Below are positions 22,912 to 34,326 of a stretch of 64,000 nt of DNA, piece by piece; positions within the stretch are counted from its first letter, which is position 1, and every line of letters begins with the position of its first letter. The notes beneath the pieces were generated by a model. That model searched no databases and was not told the origin of the DNA. It saw only the letters and a list, made by a program, of their open reading frames with translations. Made by a program: the position numbers and the translations under genes. The DNA comes from Salticus scenicus (lineage: Eukaryota; Arthropoda; Arachnida; Araneae; Salticidae): positions 112,201,259-112,265,258 of the forward strand of contig OZ005653.1 of NCBI GenBank assembly GCA_963930645.1. Reading direction: 5' to 3'.

Positions 22912-25900
22912 AAACCAAGCTCGTACTCTAATCCTATTCCTTTAATTTTCGACACTGGCAGCTTTTTAAGTATTCTTCCTAAACATTTTGTTCAGAAATA
23001 TCAACTTCCCACAAAAAATATCTCGCCAATGAATGTTGTACAAACACAAGGGATGTTGAAGATTACCAAAAAATGTTCCCTGTTATTACAAATAGGTAAT
23101 ATTACAAAAAATATTGATATGTTTATTTTGAATAATAACTTACCGTATGCTCTCCTTAGCTTAGATCATTGTGGACTATTTGAATTAACTTTTGATTGTG
23201 ATAAAAAATGTGTAACACAAAATAACAGTATTCTACCATTGTTAAAAAATATACCAAGTTGCTCTCAAACCTTACCTTTAATTCCTGAAGGTGAAAATAC
23301 AATTAGAAGTGAAAATGTTAATGTTCAATCAAATAATAGGGTAGAGAAGATAGAGTACACTCCTGCCACTGAAGAAAATCACGTAACTCCTCAGTCTGCT
23401 AGAGAAGGAAAACTTCCTACTTTATTATCAAAATATGTCAAAATTTTCGCTAAATCAAAATATGACGTTGGAAGAATTCGTATGGAACCCCAGAGAATTC
23501 ATTTAAATTCTGATTTACCTATTTCACTCAGAGCATATAGAACTTCCCCTAAGGAAGAAGAAGAAATTAAAACCCAAATTTAAAATTTATTACAGGCAGG
23601 TATAATAAAAGAAAGTTGTTCCCCTTATTCGGCACCTGTAACCCTGGTGTATAAGAAGGAAGAAGGAAAAAAAGAGTCGTTTATGTGTTGACTTCCGTAA
23701 ACTTAATTCGATAACAAAAACCGATGCTGAACCACTTCCCCGAATAGATACTTTATTAGATAAATTAGCTAAAGCAAAATTCTTTTCCACCCTCGACTTG
23801 GCAAGTGGATATTGGCACATTCCTATCCACCCAAGAGATACTGAAAAATTGGCCTTTGCTACAACTTTTGGATTATATGAATGGAAATACCTGCCCTTTG
23901 GCCTCAAGAATGCCCCCGCTCTCTTCAATCGAACAATTAGAAGAATCTTAAATAAATACAAAATAGATTTTGCATGTAATTATTTTGATGATATTATTGT
24001 ATTTTCACAGTCAGAAGAAGAACATTTCAAGCATTTAGAGCAACTTTTTGAAATCTGTGTTAAAGAAAACTTAAAATTATCAAAATGTAATTTTGTCAAA
24101 ACAAAAATTAATTTTCTAGGATATGAAATTACTAATGGACTTATTACGCCTGATAATCCCAATATTGAGGTCATAAAAAATTTGAAACCGCCAAAAAATG
24201 TCAAGGAATTACAGAGAGTTTTGGGATCCGTAAATGTCTATGCTTGATTTATTCCAAAATATGCAAAAACTAGAGCTCCCTTAAATAATTTGCTAAAGAA
24301 AAATGTCCCCTATGTTTGGGACCAAAAATGAGAAAATTCCTTCCAAAAATTAAAAAATGCTCTAATAAGTAAACCCATTTTAAGACTCTATGATCCCAAA
24401 AGTCCCTGTCATTTATTTGTTGATGCCTCGAGTCATGGTGTGGGATGTGTTGTTAAGCAGGCAGATGAGAATGGCAATTTACATCCAGTAGTATATCATT
24501 CCAGAAACTTACGTAATTATGAAAAAAATTATGCCATTACTGAATTAGAATGTTTAGCAATCATTGATGCTTTAGATAAATTTTATCATTATTTGCACGG
24601 TCAAAAATTTGTCATACATACAGATCATGCAGCTCTCACTTGGCTAAAAAATGTTAAAAATTTAAGAGGAAGGTTATTCCGCTGGTCCCTTAAACTTAGT
24701 ATGTTTGATTACCAAATTCAATATCAAAAAGGTTCAACTAATATTGAAGCTGATATGCTATCCCGATTGCCTGTTTTAGAAAATGTGTCACACCATGTAC
24801 ATCTCCTTGACATAAATGAAATTAAAGACAATCAGAAAAAAGAAAATATAATTATTAATGGTAAGAAAATTATTGAAATTGATGATGTAAATGTAATTAA
24901 AAAGAAAGGTTTGTATAAGTTAATAGTCCCTATGTCATTAAGATTATCCCTACTAGAGAAAACCCACACTCAATTTGGACATCCTGGAATTTATAAAATG
25001 GTAAATTTAATTACACCCCAGTATTACTAGCCTAATATTAATAAAGATATTGAAAGTTTTGTGAAACATTGTCATATTTGTCAATTAAACAAAATATGTA
25101 AACAGAAAAGATTTGGCTTGTTACAACAAGTACCACCAACAGATAAACCTTTTGAATGTTTGTCTTTGGACACTGTTGGTGGACTTAATTATTATAATTC
25201 TACAAAAAAGTATTTGCATTTGGTCTTGGACCATGCAACCCGTTATGTGTGGGGATTTCCATCATAAAGCGTTACCACTGAAACTTATACAAACTTTTCA
25301 AAACAAATATTTCAAATTCAAGTGCCTAAAAAATTGTTAACGGACAGAAATGCAGCATTCACTTCATCCCGTTTTAAAAAATTTCTTCGAAATTATTATG
25401 TTAAACATTTATTAACAAGTAGCCATCATCCCGAGTGCAATGGGAAAGTCGAGCGGCTCAATCAGACTATTGTTACGCGTTTAAAGTGTAAAGTTAATTT
25501 TTCGTCAAACAAAATTCCTTGGACTAAATTACTTGAAGAAGTTTTAAATCAATAGAACTCAACACCGCATTCGGTAACTCAGTTTCCACCTAAATATTTA
25601 TTATTAGGAGAATTACCATATGACCCCTTATTGGCAAATAATAATTACTACCCTTCAGTTGATGAAGCTAGAAAAATAGCAAAAGAAAAAACAATACAAT
25701 ATCATAATAAAAACAAAGTCAGATATGATGCTCGATTTCTCCCTGTGGAATTTAAAGTTGGTGATGAAGTGATTATGAGGAATTTCAATATCCAAACACG
25801 CGTAAATTGAGTTCACCTTATTCAGGCCCATATAAAATCTTAAGACAATTATCTAACGTTAATTTTGAGATAGACAAACCCAGTCCTCATTTTAAGAGAA

Positions 25901-25974
25901 ATTCAGAAATTGTCCATTCATCTAAGTTAAGATACTATAATAATCCTAAAAATTTCAAATTAAGTCATGAATAA
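22912..25974 (+). pseudogene. pol: pol polyprotein: protease, RT, RNase H, integrase; broken
   Basis: Pol copies the element RNA into DNA and inserts it. Protease: LIFDTGSFLSILPK at about 22942-22983. Reverse transcriptase: a C-terminal protease/linker segment leads to an RT entry near 23500, a TAA at 23581-23583, and a frameshift near 23680. The core then has FSTLDLASGYWHIPIHP, LPFGLKNAPALFNRTI and the catalytic YFDDIIVFS at about 23980. RNase H: LFVDASSHGVG near 24415, ELECL and HTDHAAL near 24620. Integrase: HHCC finger (HTQFGHPG, then CHICQ, with a TAG at 25028-25030 between), first Asp in SLDTVGG near 25165, second Asp in LTDRNAAFTS near 25338, Glu in CNGKVERLNQ near 25445. The Asp-Glu spacing is 35 residues. 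Further stops occur at 24245, 24328, 25265 and 25553, and a final frameshift near 25790 leads to SHE-stop at 25974. Confidence 0.93.
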
Positions 25975-26054
25975 ATTAGTTAGGTATCAGCTTCCAATCC
26001 CATGTTTTTTTTTTGCTTTCCTATTTCCCCATACGCGTTGGATGAGGATCCTAG

Positions 26055-26111
26055 CTGAGTCAAAGAAATCGGAGTGATGTCGGGAGACATATCTTCCTTT
26101 CTTTGACTCAG
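26055..26111 (+). other. Perfect 14-bp hairpin downstream of pol
   Basis: CTGAGTCAAAGAAA (26055-26068) is exactly complementary to TTTCTTTGACTCAG (26098-26111) across a 29-base loop. The loop itself contains a short ATGTC..GACAT pairing. The hairpin is about 80 bases after the pol stop codon. Function unknown; RNA structure for export, packaging or 3' end formation is possible. Confidence 0.7.
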
Positions 26112-27270
26112 TGGCACTAGCGTACCCTTAACTTTTCTTTTTTACAAATATACCTTTTCGGTTTATTTATTTTTTTTTCTTAAATATCATGTGTAGATGG
26201 TTTCGTCAAATGAGGATCCTCCGCTCCTAAAGCCCATTTTCTATAAGCAATCTGTTTTCTCGTGGTCTCCTGATCTTCACCATAGTGATGTGTTCGGAGA
26301 ACACGGGAAAACTGATTTGTTTTCCCTCTCTGTAGAAGCTAGCCAGTTTCCACCTTTATCCCAAACTACTTTTTTGGAAAGGCTTGACATTCTCAGAGTT
26401 TCAAGGGTTAATGTACCCACCATATAATTTTTTTTAGATTGCCAAACTCGAAGTTTATAGCAGTCTGTAATACTTTGAAAACAAATAATTACTCAGACAA
26501 AGTAATTAACTTGGTTTTATGTGTATAATTTGTAAAAATTTTTGCTATTATTAATATTATTATTGTTTGCATCTTTAGTAAGTATTTTTATATAATTGTT
26601 TGAAAATGTGTTTTGCATTAAATAAGAAAAAGTGTCAGGAAAATGATCTGAAATGATACAAAAGTATTTATAGTGTCATTTTTTTAAATATGTGGACAGT
26701 AGAGAAAACTGCAAGTTCCGTATATTTTTTTTTATAAAATAGATTCCTTGCAGATGTGTAATATCTTGTTCAACGTCATTATATTTTTATGTAATTTTAA
26801 AGATTCTGTGCAAAACCCAAAGGACTTCTTTGCCAAAAAGATGAACTATTTTTCCTACTGATCAGTTACAAAACTTATTTACAGGACCTTGTTATAATGG
26901 TTCATTATATATCAAAAAAAAAAAAAAAAAACTATTATAAGACTATAGGCGTCACCAACTAGTTGGGAGCAAGAAATTTCTGCTTTAATATTTTCTGCTT
27001 TATATAATATTGTATACGAGTTCTACATTATGTCTTATTTTATATTTTTATATTACTCCTATGAAACTATTGTATGTATAGGGTTGAGCACATGGAACGT
27101 GCAGGACTACCGAAAAAAAAATCAATAAAAGGGACTAAAGTAGTAATTAAAAGGAAAATATATGCACTTCTCCTTCTACACAATAATACAGACCATCTTT
27201 TCCTGGACTATCTGCCGTCTCTGATTGAGTTCCCATGGACTTGCAGGCAAGCCCAGGGGAACGTTGTCTT

Positions 27271-27283
27271 AGAGGGGGGGATA
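27271..27283 (+). other. Polypurine tract
   Basis: AGAGGGGGGGATA lies immediately before the 3' LTR. In LTR retrotransposons such a tract survives RNase H digestion and primes plus-strand DNA synthesis. Confidence 0.75.
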
Positions 27284-27928
27284 TGAAAGGATAAAGAGAG
27301 ATAAGTTTTTAAATTATTATTTTATTATTTTAAATTAATAGTGAGCAATAATTTAAAGAAAATCCCATTAGAAAGTCTTAACTTAAAATTAATTCTAAAG
27401 TTTCCCCTGTAAAGTAAGTTTTAGTACAATGCGCGACCATAACGCAAAAGTCATAACAGAAAACCAATTTTAAGAGAAGAAAGTGATGAGTAAGTGCAAC
27501 TTGCAGCTTTTTGTGGTTACGAGCTGCATAGTAATTAATCCCGGCTATCTGGACCTCAGCTAAGCTGTCAATCATTAAGTTAATATCCAATAATCAGAGG
27601 AAGGAGTGGTGTGAGTTCCCTCCAAAAATGCCAGTATTTAAGTGAAAACACGTATAGAAAAGGGCTCTCTTCTTGTTCTCTCTTGCTTAATTAACCTACG
27701 GCAAAATAACGGCCCGAGAGGGGTCACGGGGATGACATGATGTTTGATCGCGGGCCTCCGGCTACACTGCGCTGCTCCCATTTGCTCAGTCTATAATTAT
27801 GGATTGTATCTTATGATATGTTCGAGATGGATAAATAAAAACATGTGCTGCAATTTTGGAGTTATTACTGAGTGCCAGCCTCTTTCCTTCATAGCTATTA
27901 TGTGACTCAAGTAAGGGAATTCGTCACA
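27284..27928 (+). repeat. 3' LTR
   Basis: Length 645 bp and collinear with 20106-20750 throughout. Differences that I could see are isolated substitutions, for example CAC to TAC near the GCGCGACC motif and GATCAC to GATGAC in the GC-rich block. Confidence 0.95.
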
Positions 27929-28279
27929 TATATATATGTGTGTAAGGGACAAAAAACAAAAAGCCACACTGAAGAAAAATCGACTTATTAGCTTTTGTAT
28001 TTGTAATAGCTTAAAAACCAATGTTTGAAACAAATAAAACTGTTATGTTTCTATAATACGGAAGTCATAACATGATATATATTTCTGATTTTATTATTAG
28101 GTATATTACACCCTATGAAGAATTTAATAAAACTTTACATAAAATTTTCTTTTTAAACGTAATATAATAAACATATACTTTGTAGTCTATTATGATTCAT
28201 TATATGGAATAAACACGCTATATTTTAATGTATGTAATAATACGATTTATTTGTTAGATCTAAACAATTACTTAATAAA
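27929..28279. other. AT-rich spacer
   Basis: No gene seen between the retrotransposon and the following transposase remnant. Confidence 0.5.
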
Positions 28280-28990
28280 AATGTGTATTCTTCATTGGAT
28301 AATTCCACCTTTATACGAAATTACTGCTTTAATGCGCAATGGCATTGCATTTTACAGTTTTTTTAACATGGAACTCAGAAATTTCACTGTGAATATTTTT
28401 TTAGAAGAAAGAAATAATTTTTTCTAGTTCTTGCAAAGTTGAAGTATATAAATTTCAAATCACTACCCTCTTTTATAGACTAAACATTTTCGAGCGGATT
28501 GAGCTATTTTTAGGTAAAGAATGAATTCCACGATATTCTTTGTGGAATTTAACTTTAAGTAAGGAAAAAAAAAATTATGATAACTTGCAAAATTATAGAT
28601 GTTCATGAGAATGGATCGGTAATTTGAATGAATCGGTAATAACTTGAATGAAATAAACGTGCCACAGGCGTCATGTAACAAGGTGCACTATCATCTTGAA
28701 ATACTGATAATGGGAAAGTTTGAAATAGCACCAAAATAGTCGTCACGCATCAATTTTATAATGACCGAGTCTTATATCGTGTTAGTTGATTACTTGAACA
28801 AGAAAATTTGCCTGTCTCACTGAAAAATTATGCACTTTCGTAGCATAATATACGGCGAATGTGTTAAAAAAGCGATTTTCATTAGGTCGGTCACATTTTT
28901 GTCATCAGATCTGCTTGTTTCCGTCATCTCGAAATAAGTTAAACTTGACTCATTAGAGCTAAACTACTTTAGCCCAAGAATTAACTGATT
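28280..28990 (-). pseudogene. Decayed Tc1-like transposase remnant
   Basis: Read on the minus strand, three fragments match the layout of a Tc1 transposase. Around 28670-28700 it encodes FQDDSAPCYMT, the second catalytic Asp region. Around 28490-28530 it encodes LNPLENV, the Glu region, in a frame with stops. Around 28294-28345 it encodes MPLRIKAVISYKGGIIQ followed by a stop, the C-terminal end. Many stops and frameshifts separate these pieces. The N-terminal half is not recognisable, and no terminal inverted repeats were found. It is not a copy of the Tc1 at 1651-3238, whose C-terminus differs. Confidence 0.75.
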
Positions 28991-29600
28991 ATTTTTAAAA
29001 AAATTTTAACACTATGAAGTCTTGCTTTCCTAATTCTTTTAGTTAAGAATGAAATTTTTTTTTTAGATTTTCTGGCACTTAAACTTACTTTGTTTAATCA
29101 ATGTTGCACTGTATTTGAAGAAATTATGTTGCTAAGCACTTTTTCTGAATTCATTTTATGTTTTAAATAAATTACAAACTGATTTTTTAAGTACTGACTT
29201 TTTACCTTGCAGTCATATCGATTGGATGAGCAACTTTACCGCCTAGAGAAAAATTCCCAGTTTAAACAGCCAAATATTTTATATCTTGGTAAATCTAGTT
29301 CATTAATATATCGTTAACATTTAATCCTTTTAACATCCAATGTATTAAAATATTTTTTGATCGTCACTCTAAAATTAATATTCTTTGTGATATCATTAAT
29401 TGCCTTATTCTTTCCGTTTTTGAAATACTTTCTGAAACAAAAAAATTTTCAGACAATTGCATCTTGTATTTAATACTTGACTCAATGTTAAATTGTACGT
29501 GGAACACAACGTAATGAAATCTATTCGAAAATTTACATTTAAAACAATAAAATTCGCGATTGCAGGAAGAGAAATGGAAAATATCTAAGTGTGGCGTTTT
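28990..29600. other. AT-rich spacer
   Basis: No gene seen. An 83-codon minus-strand frame at 29364-29615 has no recognisable motif. Confidence 0.5.
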
Positions 29601-30760
29601 AACAATTTCCAACAAAGTTGAAAAGTGTTAATGACTTCGGTTTGTCTGTCTGTCTTTCTGTTCGCTCTCTAACTCCCATAAATATTTGTGGAATTTCTTG
29701 AAACTAATATATGTTATTCAAGTTCACTATAGGATATTCCCTATCGAAAATGGAGTTTATTGATTTGTTTACAAGATTTCAAAGCATTGTGTTCTACGAG
29801 AGGTATTTCTATAAACCATATTTCCATATCTTTACTTTGCACAAATCTTAATGAAATTTAAATATGTTATTCAGATTCACTATTGGATGTTTTCTGTATA
29901 AAATGGAGTAAATACCACTACTCGTTTGTGTACAGGGACACTCAAAACTATTCCAAATATTTACGTTCTATGAGAGATATTTCTAGAAATCAAATTTTAA
30001 TAACTTTACTTTGCACGAAGCTTTACGAAATTGAAATATATTATTTATGTGCACAAAAGAATGCTTTGCATAGAATGTAGCATGATTAGCATTATATTTA
30101 CAGGGTGACACAAAAATATTCACTTTTATTAAGAGCTATTAATAAAAATTTGCTAGAATTGTACTTTCGTTTACAATAAGCTTTTTTAACACTTTCTAAC
30201 CTTTTTTAAATGCGAATATGATTTCAATTCGTGTATCTGTCTGACTGTTTTTTTGTCTGTCTGTCTCTCTGTCTGTTTTTCTGTGCTCTAATTCCCGTAA
30301 ATATTTATGGAACTTCTTGAAACTGATAAATTTTTTCAGGCTCACTATCGGATATTGCATATTGAAAATGGAGTACATATATTTTCTGGTATATGTACTG
30401 GGGCACCTAAAAGTATCCGAAAGAATTGTGTTCTATGAGAGGAGTTTCTATAAGCCATATTTTAATACCTTTACTGTACAGGAACTTCAATGGAATTTTA
30501 ATATGTTATTCAAGTTCCCTATCGGATGTTCCCTATATAAAATAGAGTACATTTCTAACATGTTTGTATACAGGGACACTTGAAAATATTCCAAAGCACT
30601 GCGTTCGATGAGAGTTATTTTTATAAACCAAATTTTAACAATTTTACTTTACACAAAGCTTAATGCAATTTTAATATATTATTCGTATGTAGAAAATAAT
30701 GCCTTGAGTATGATATTGTATGATTAGAATTAGTTTTACAGGGCCACACAAAAATACAAA
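29600..30760 (-). repeat. Family A fragment, inverted
   Basis: Minus-strand copy of the 12900-19290 family. It begins with the reverse complement of the block end (TTTCCAACAAAGTTGAAAAGTG at about 29606), then (TCTG)n, then AACTCCCATAAATATTTGTGG and several monomers with TTCTATGAGAG and TACAGGGACAC motifs. A second (TCTG)n lies near 30235-30280. It fades out near 30760. Confidence 0.8.
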
Positions 30761-31450
30761 AATTTGGATAAATTCGGATAAATTTCGGTGGGACGATTAT
30801 CCTTCTTATATTTTCACTGTTATACATAGCAGTTAAATAATAAGTTTTTTTATTATTTATTATTATTATCATTTTTTTTAGACGGATTAGTGTATATATA
30901 CTGGGTGATTCAAAATACATGTTACAGTGATTATCTTGTAAACTAAGAAAGATAAAAACATGCTTCAGATTGCAAAATTGGTGTAAATTAAGAGTAGATT
31001 TCAGATACGGCATTTTTTGTATAAGGGGCTGTATACATATTAAATACGAAATTTAATTTGTATACGTTCCCTCCTATCATATGACTTATATTTAGAAAAA
31101 TATTCTCATCAGTCTCAGAAGAAGAAAAAAAAAGATGTTTTTAAGTGAAAATTTCGCTGAGTTATTGCAATTTGAAAATTCTAGAATTTTTCACCAAGTT
31201 TTAAGGGGTTGTATAAAAATTGAGAAATTGCAATTACTATAGCTTTTGTAATAAGGCATAGCTTGATCAGCGTTTAGGGTAAAAAAAAAAAAAAAAAAAA
31301 AAAGATTATTTTTCATTCAGAGAAAGACGGCTATTTTAACTTGTATTATCTCTCTTTGGCCTAGTGAATACACACGAGAATACTCATTGATAATTTAACA
31401 AATAAAATGTATGAAAAATTTTTGTAGTAAAAGGCAATTTTAAAATTCCC
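30760..31450. other. AT-rich spacer
   Basis: No gene seen. Poly-A tract at about 31279-31304. The phrase TATACTGGGTGATTCAAAAT near 30897 looks like a TA-flanked transposon end, but I found no partner. Confidence 0.45.
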
Positions 31451-32460
31451 TTTTCCTTCTTTTCCTTTATACATTCTCTTACCAATATACATGGTATAGA
31501 GAAAGTATTGTTTTTGAGTCAAATTTCCGAAAATTAGCTTTTGTTATATTTGCACGTTTACAGATCCTCTGAAATAAAAATCATATTTTTAGTGGTTGGT
31601 TTCTATATCTCTCACTCTCTGTGTGTGTGTTATTAGCATATCTCAAGAACAAATAGTAGCAGGAAGCCCAAATTTGATATTCCAAATCCGTATCATATTG
31701 CGATGCTACACTAAGCAACCGGACGTTGCGATCAGACAAAGGGTTGTGTACAGGGTCATCTAAGAAAATTCAAATACATTTACGTCTGTGAGCGAAATTT
31801 CTCATGTGTACAGTTTGACTTCTATATCATGCCTGAACAAAATGAAAAGAACAAATATTTTATACTCATAAAAGCCTGTTTTGTGTAGATTGTGATATAG
31901 CAATCATTGATCATTCATTTACAGGGATACTCAGAGTATTTGGATATATTGGAGCTATACTTGTGAATTGCTGGAAGTGTATTTCATTTTGTGTTACGCG
32001 TTTTACATATAACACTAAATTTATGTACACGAAGTTATGTGTATATAGTTTATAGACAAAATACAGGGCTACGCAAAATTAAGGTTTTTATTATTATTAT
32101 TATTATTATTAAATGCAATTGACGTAAGTTATTTGCTGCATTTTTTTATTTATTTTTTTTTTTTTGAAATGTCGAAAAACACTGTTAGCACAGAAAAAAA
32201 AAAAAAAAATCTCATACCCATACTGTAAACAAAGTAGTTTTTAGAGATATATTTCTTTTTTCTGTATAATATTACGTTTTGAGACTCCTGAATACGAAAG
32301 TCAAATTTTTAGTTGTTGATATATATATGTATGAATTATCAGCATATATTAAATTTCGTACTTTGGATTCCATATTTAGTTGCCACTTGAAAAGTTGATC
32401 AATATTTTCAAGTTTCAGGGAAATCAAGAGCAAACTTGGTTTTTGTTTTAATAAATGTAG
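31450..32460. repeat. Dispersed repeat family B, copy 2
   Basis: Direct, diverged copy of 7780-8620 with the same order of landmarks (GAGTCAAATTTCCGAAA, TTTTTAGTGGTTGGT, TCTGTGTGTG, AGAACAAATAGTAGCAGGA, GATGCTACACTAAGC). It lies directly upstream of a family A fragment. Confidence 0.7.
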
Positions 32461-32499
32461 GCACTATAATTAAACGGGGGGTTGAGAAGGGCGGTAAGC

Positions 32500-33850
32500 C
32501 CCCTGATGACGTAGGCTTATACATCAATTTCATATCACATTTTATACAAAATATTATTTTAGAATATTAACAATAAATATGAATTTCTTTATGATTTGCA
32601 CAGTAGAAAGTTTTTTAAATGTAATTTATAAGAATGTCTGCCCCAAAACACAATGCATTAGCTTTTTTGTACGTTCCTGAACATACACTAATTGTAGAGG
32701 TAATGTAATTAATGAGATTTTAAATAGGGAATACTCCATAGTAATCCTGAATAACATATATCATTTTTTAAATTTCTGAAAATATTTACAGACGATCGAG
32801 GCGGGCAGAATGACATATAGTCAGCTAAAAATTATGCAAATTGAAATCATAATCACAGTTAAAAATTGTAAGAAAACGTTTAATGTAAACGAAAATGCAA
32901 TTCCAGCAAATGTCCAATAATAACACAGAGAAAAAAAATATGCCACCTTCATCTACAATTAATAAGTTGTCATTTTATAAATCCCTTAATTAGAAATATA
33001 GATTTCCGAGCTATGCGCATAAGGCACGCCAGTAAACTAAATAGACGAAATGATCGAGAATTTCTAGTCTACACATTTCTAGATGGTGAAACAATATTCT
33101 GAATATTCTGAATATTATGAATCCTTTGTATTGCAAGAAATTCTCGCTTGATTTTCTAGAACTAGGTCATAAACCAAGATTATAGTTGCTGAAACCCGCC
33201 TATCTCATTCGCATTTATTTGCAGAGATTTTTAAATAACTTTGCCCTCGAGAATATAGACAAACGCTCTAGAATTGTAATAGGGGTTTCTAGAACTCGCT
33301 TTCAAAGGGGACTAGAAATTATAAGGATGACATGGAACTGTTTTTTCTAGAGCATTTATATTCTAGATGTCAGTTACAGCATTTTTTCTCAGTAAATCCT
33401 TAAAGTAACTGATTTTTTTTTTTTTTTTTTTTACTTTTTTTTTGTGTGTGTGTGTGTGCCCTGTAAATCTAATGCTAATAGTAAACTTTTATAACATATT
33501 TCTATTTTATTAATATATGCATAAATTAAAGGTAATAAAATGTGGTTTATAAAAATTCCTCTCATAGAACAAAATGCTTTGGAATACTTTCGGGTGTCCC
33601 TGTATACAAGCTAGCAGAGGTATTCACTCCATTTTCAATAAGCAACATCCGGTAGTGAACTCAAATAACATATATCAGTTTCAGGAAATTCTATGAATAT
33701 TCACGGAAGTTAGAGTGCGGACAGACAGAAAGGTCGGGATGGACAGACAGACAAATCGAAGTCATTAACGCTTTTCAACCTTGTTGAAATTATTAAAGAA
33801 CCGAAGTCATTACATTTCTCAACCATAATGGAAAGTGGTAAAAAGAAAGA
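32500..33850 (+). repeat. Family A fragment, split by an insertion
   Basis: Plus-strand copy of family A. The head-like section is 32520-32920 and the monomer section 33460-33800, with CTCATAGAACAAAATGCTTT, GTGTCCCTGTATACAAGC, GACAGACAGA and CTTTTCAACCTTGTTG. The linker that should be continuous (TTCCAGCAAAT...TTATTAATACCTC) is interrupted between about 32924 and 33393 by unrelated sequence. Confidence 0.75.
32924..33393. mobile_element. MITE-like insertion inside a family A copy
   Basis: The ~470-bp insertion interrupts otherwise collinear family A sequence. Its ends are imperfect inverted repeats: ACAGAGAAAAAAAATATG on the left against ACTGAGAAAAAATGCTG read inward from the right. No coding capacity. 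The exact target duplication is not clear. Confidence 0.45.
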
Positions 33851-34236
33851 AAGTGCGAAAAATTCACACGGTTTTGCTAGTCTTTTAATTTTCTTCCTCC
33901 TTAACGGGTTTTAATTTGCAGGTAAGCCCTAAGAAATTTAAATATTATTTTTTTAACAATACGGAATAATGTAAATTTGCATTAAGTTCTTAAAACTTTT
34001 GACTTCATGTGTTTGATTGATTTTAGTTGCTATTTTAAAAAGAAGTATCTTTTTATTTTTATTTTTTCCCATCTCATAGATAACCATAGTGTTGAAATAA
34101 AGAAAAGGGACTACACATAAAATATACATAGAATATATATATATATATATATATATACTCATATAGGTTTCATTCAATTAAATTTATCAGAAGATTAAGC
34201 AAAGCACAATGTAATAAGGATGTTTAAATCAATATA
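33850..34236. other. AT-rich spacer
   Basis: No gene seen. (TA)n microsatellite at about 34134-34156. Confidence 0.5.
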
Positions 34237-34326
34237 CACTGATGGAAAAAAAAATCCCAACACCAAGAAAAAATTATTGTACAGTAATGAAATTTCAGCA
34301 ATACATTTGTCTAGGTAACATATTTA

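Larger units (their letters stand above)
25975..27283 (+). other. 3' internal untranslated region of the retrotransposon, no envelope gene
   Basis: No envelope-like frame is visible: the frames at 26197-26427 and 27074-27286 are short, and neither shows a signal peptide, membrane anchor or known motif. The segment holds a strong hairpin at 26055-26111, an ATGAGGATCCT motif repeated near 26042 and 26210, AT-rich filler with a poly-A tract near 26916-26931, and a purine tract directly before the 3' LTR. Confidence 0.65.
20106..27928 (+). mobile_element. Full-length Ty3/gypsy LTR retrotransposon (7.8 kb), inactivated
   Basis: The element is bounded by two 645-bp direct LTRs that start TGAAAGGATAAAGAG and end GGGAATTCGTCACA, the canonical TG...CA form. 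TATA flanks both ends (20102-20105 and 27929-27932), consistent with a 4-bp target duplication, though the local AT repeat makes this weak. The internal part has gag (from 21930), then protease, reverse transcriptase, RNase H and integrase in that order, the order of the Ty3/gypsy group (Metaviridae). Several stops and frameshifts break the reading frames. About 1.3 kb of non-coding DNA separates pol from the 3' LTR. A purine-rich AGAGGGGGGGATA directly precedes the 3' LTR and is the likely polypurine tract. A primer-binding site was not identified. Confidence 0.95.

Noticed and set aside
23590..23961. 123-codon minus-strand frame
   Set aside because: It is antisense to the RT domain, whose motifs are clear on the plus strand.
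30897..30920. TATACTGGGTGATTCAAAAT as a transposon end
   Set aside because: No inverted partner was found within several kilobases.
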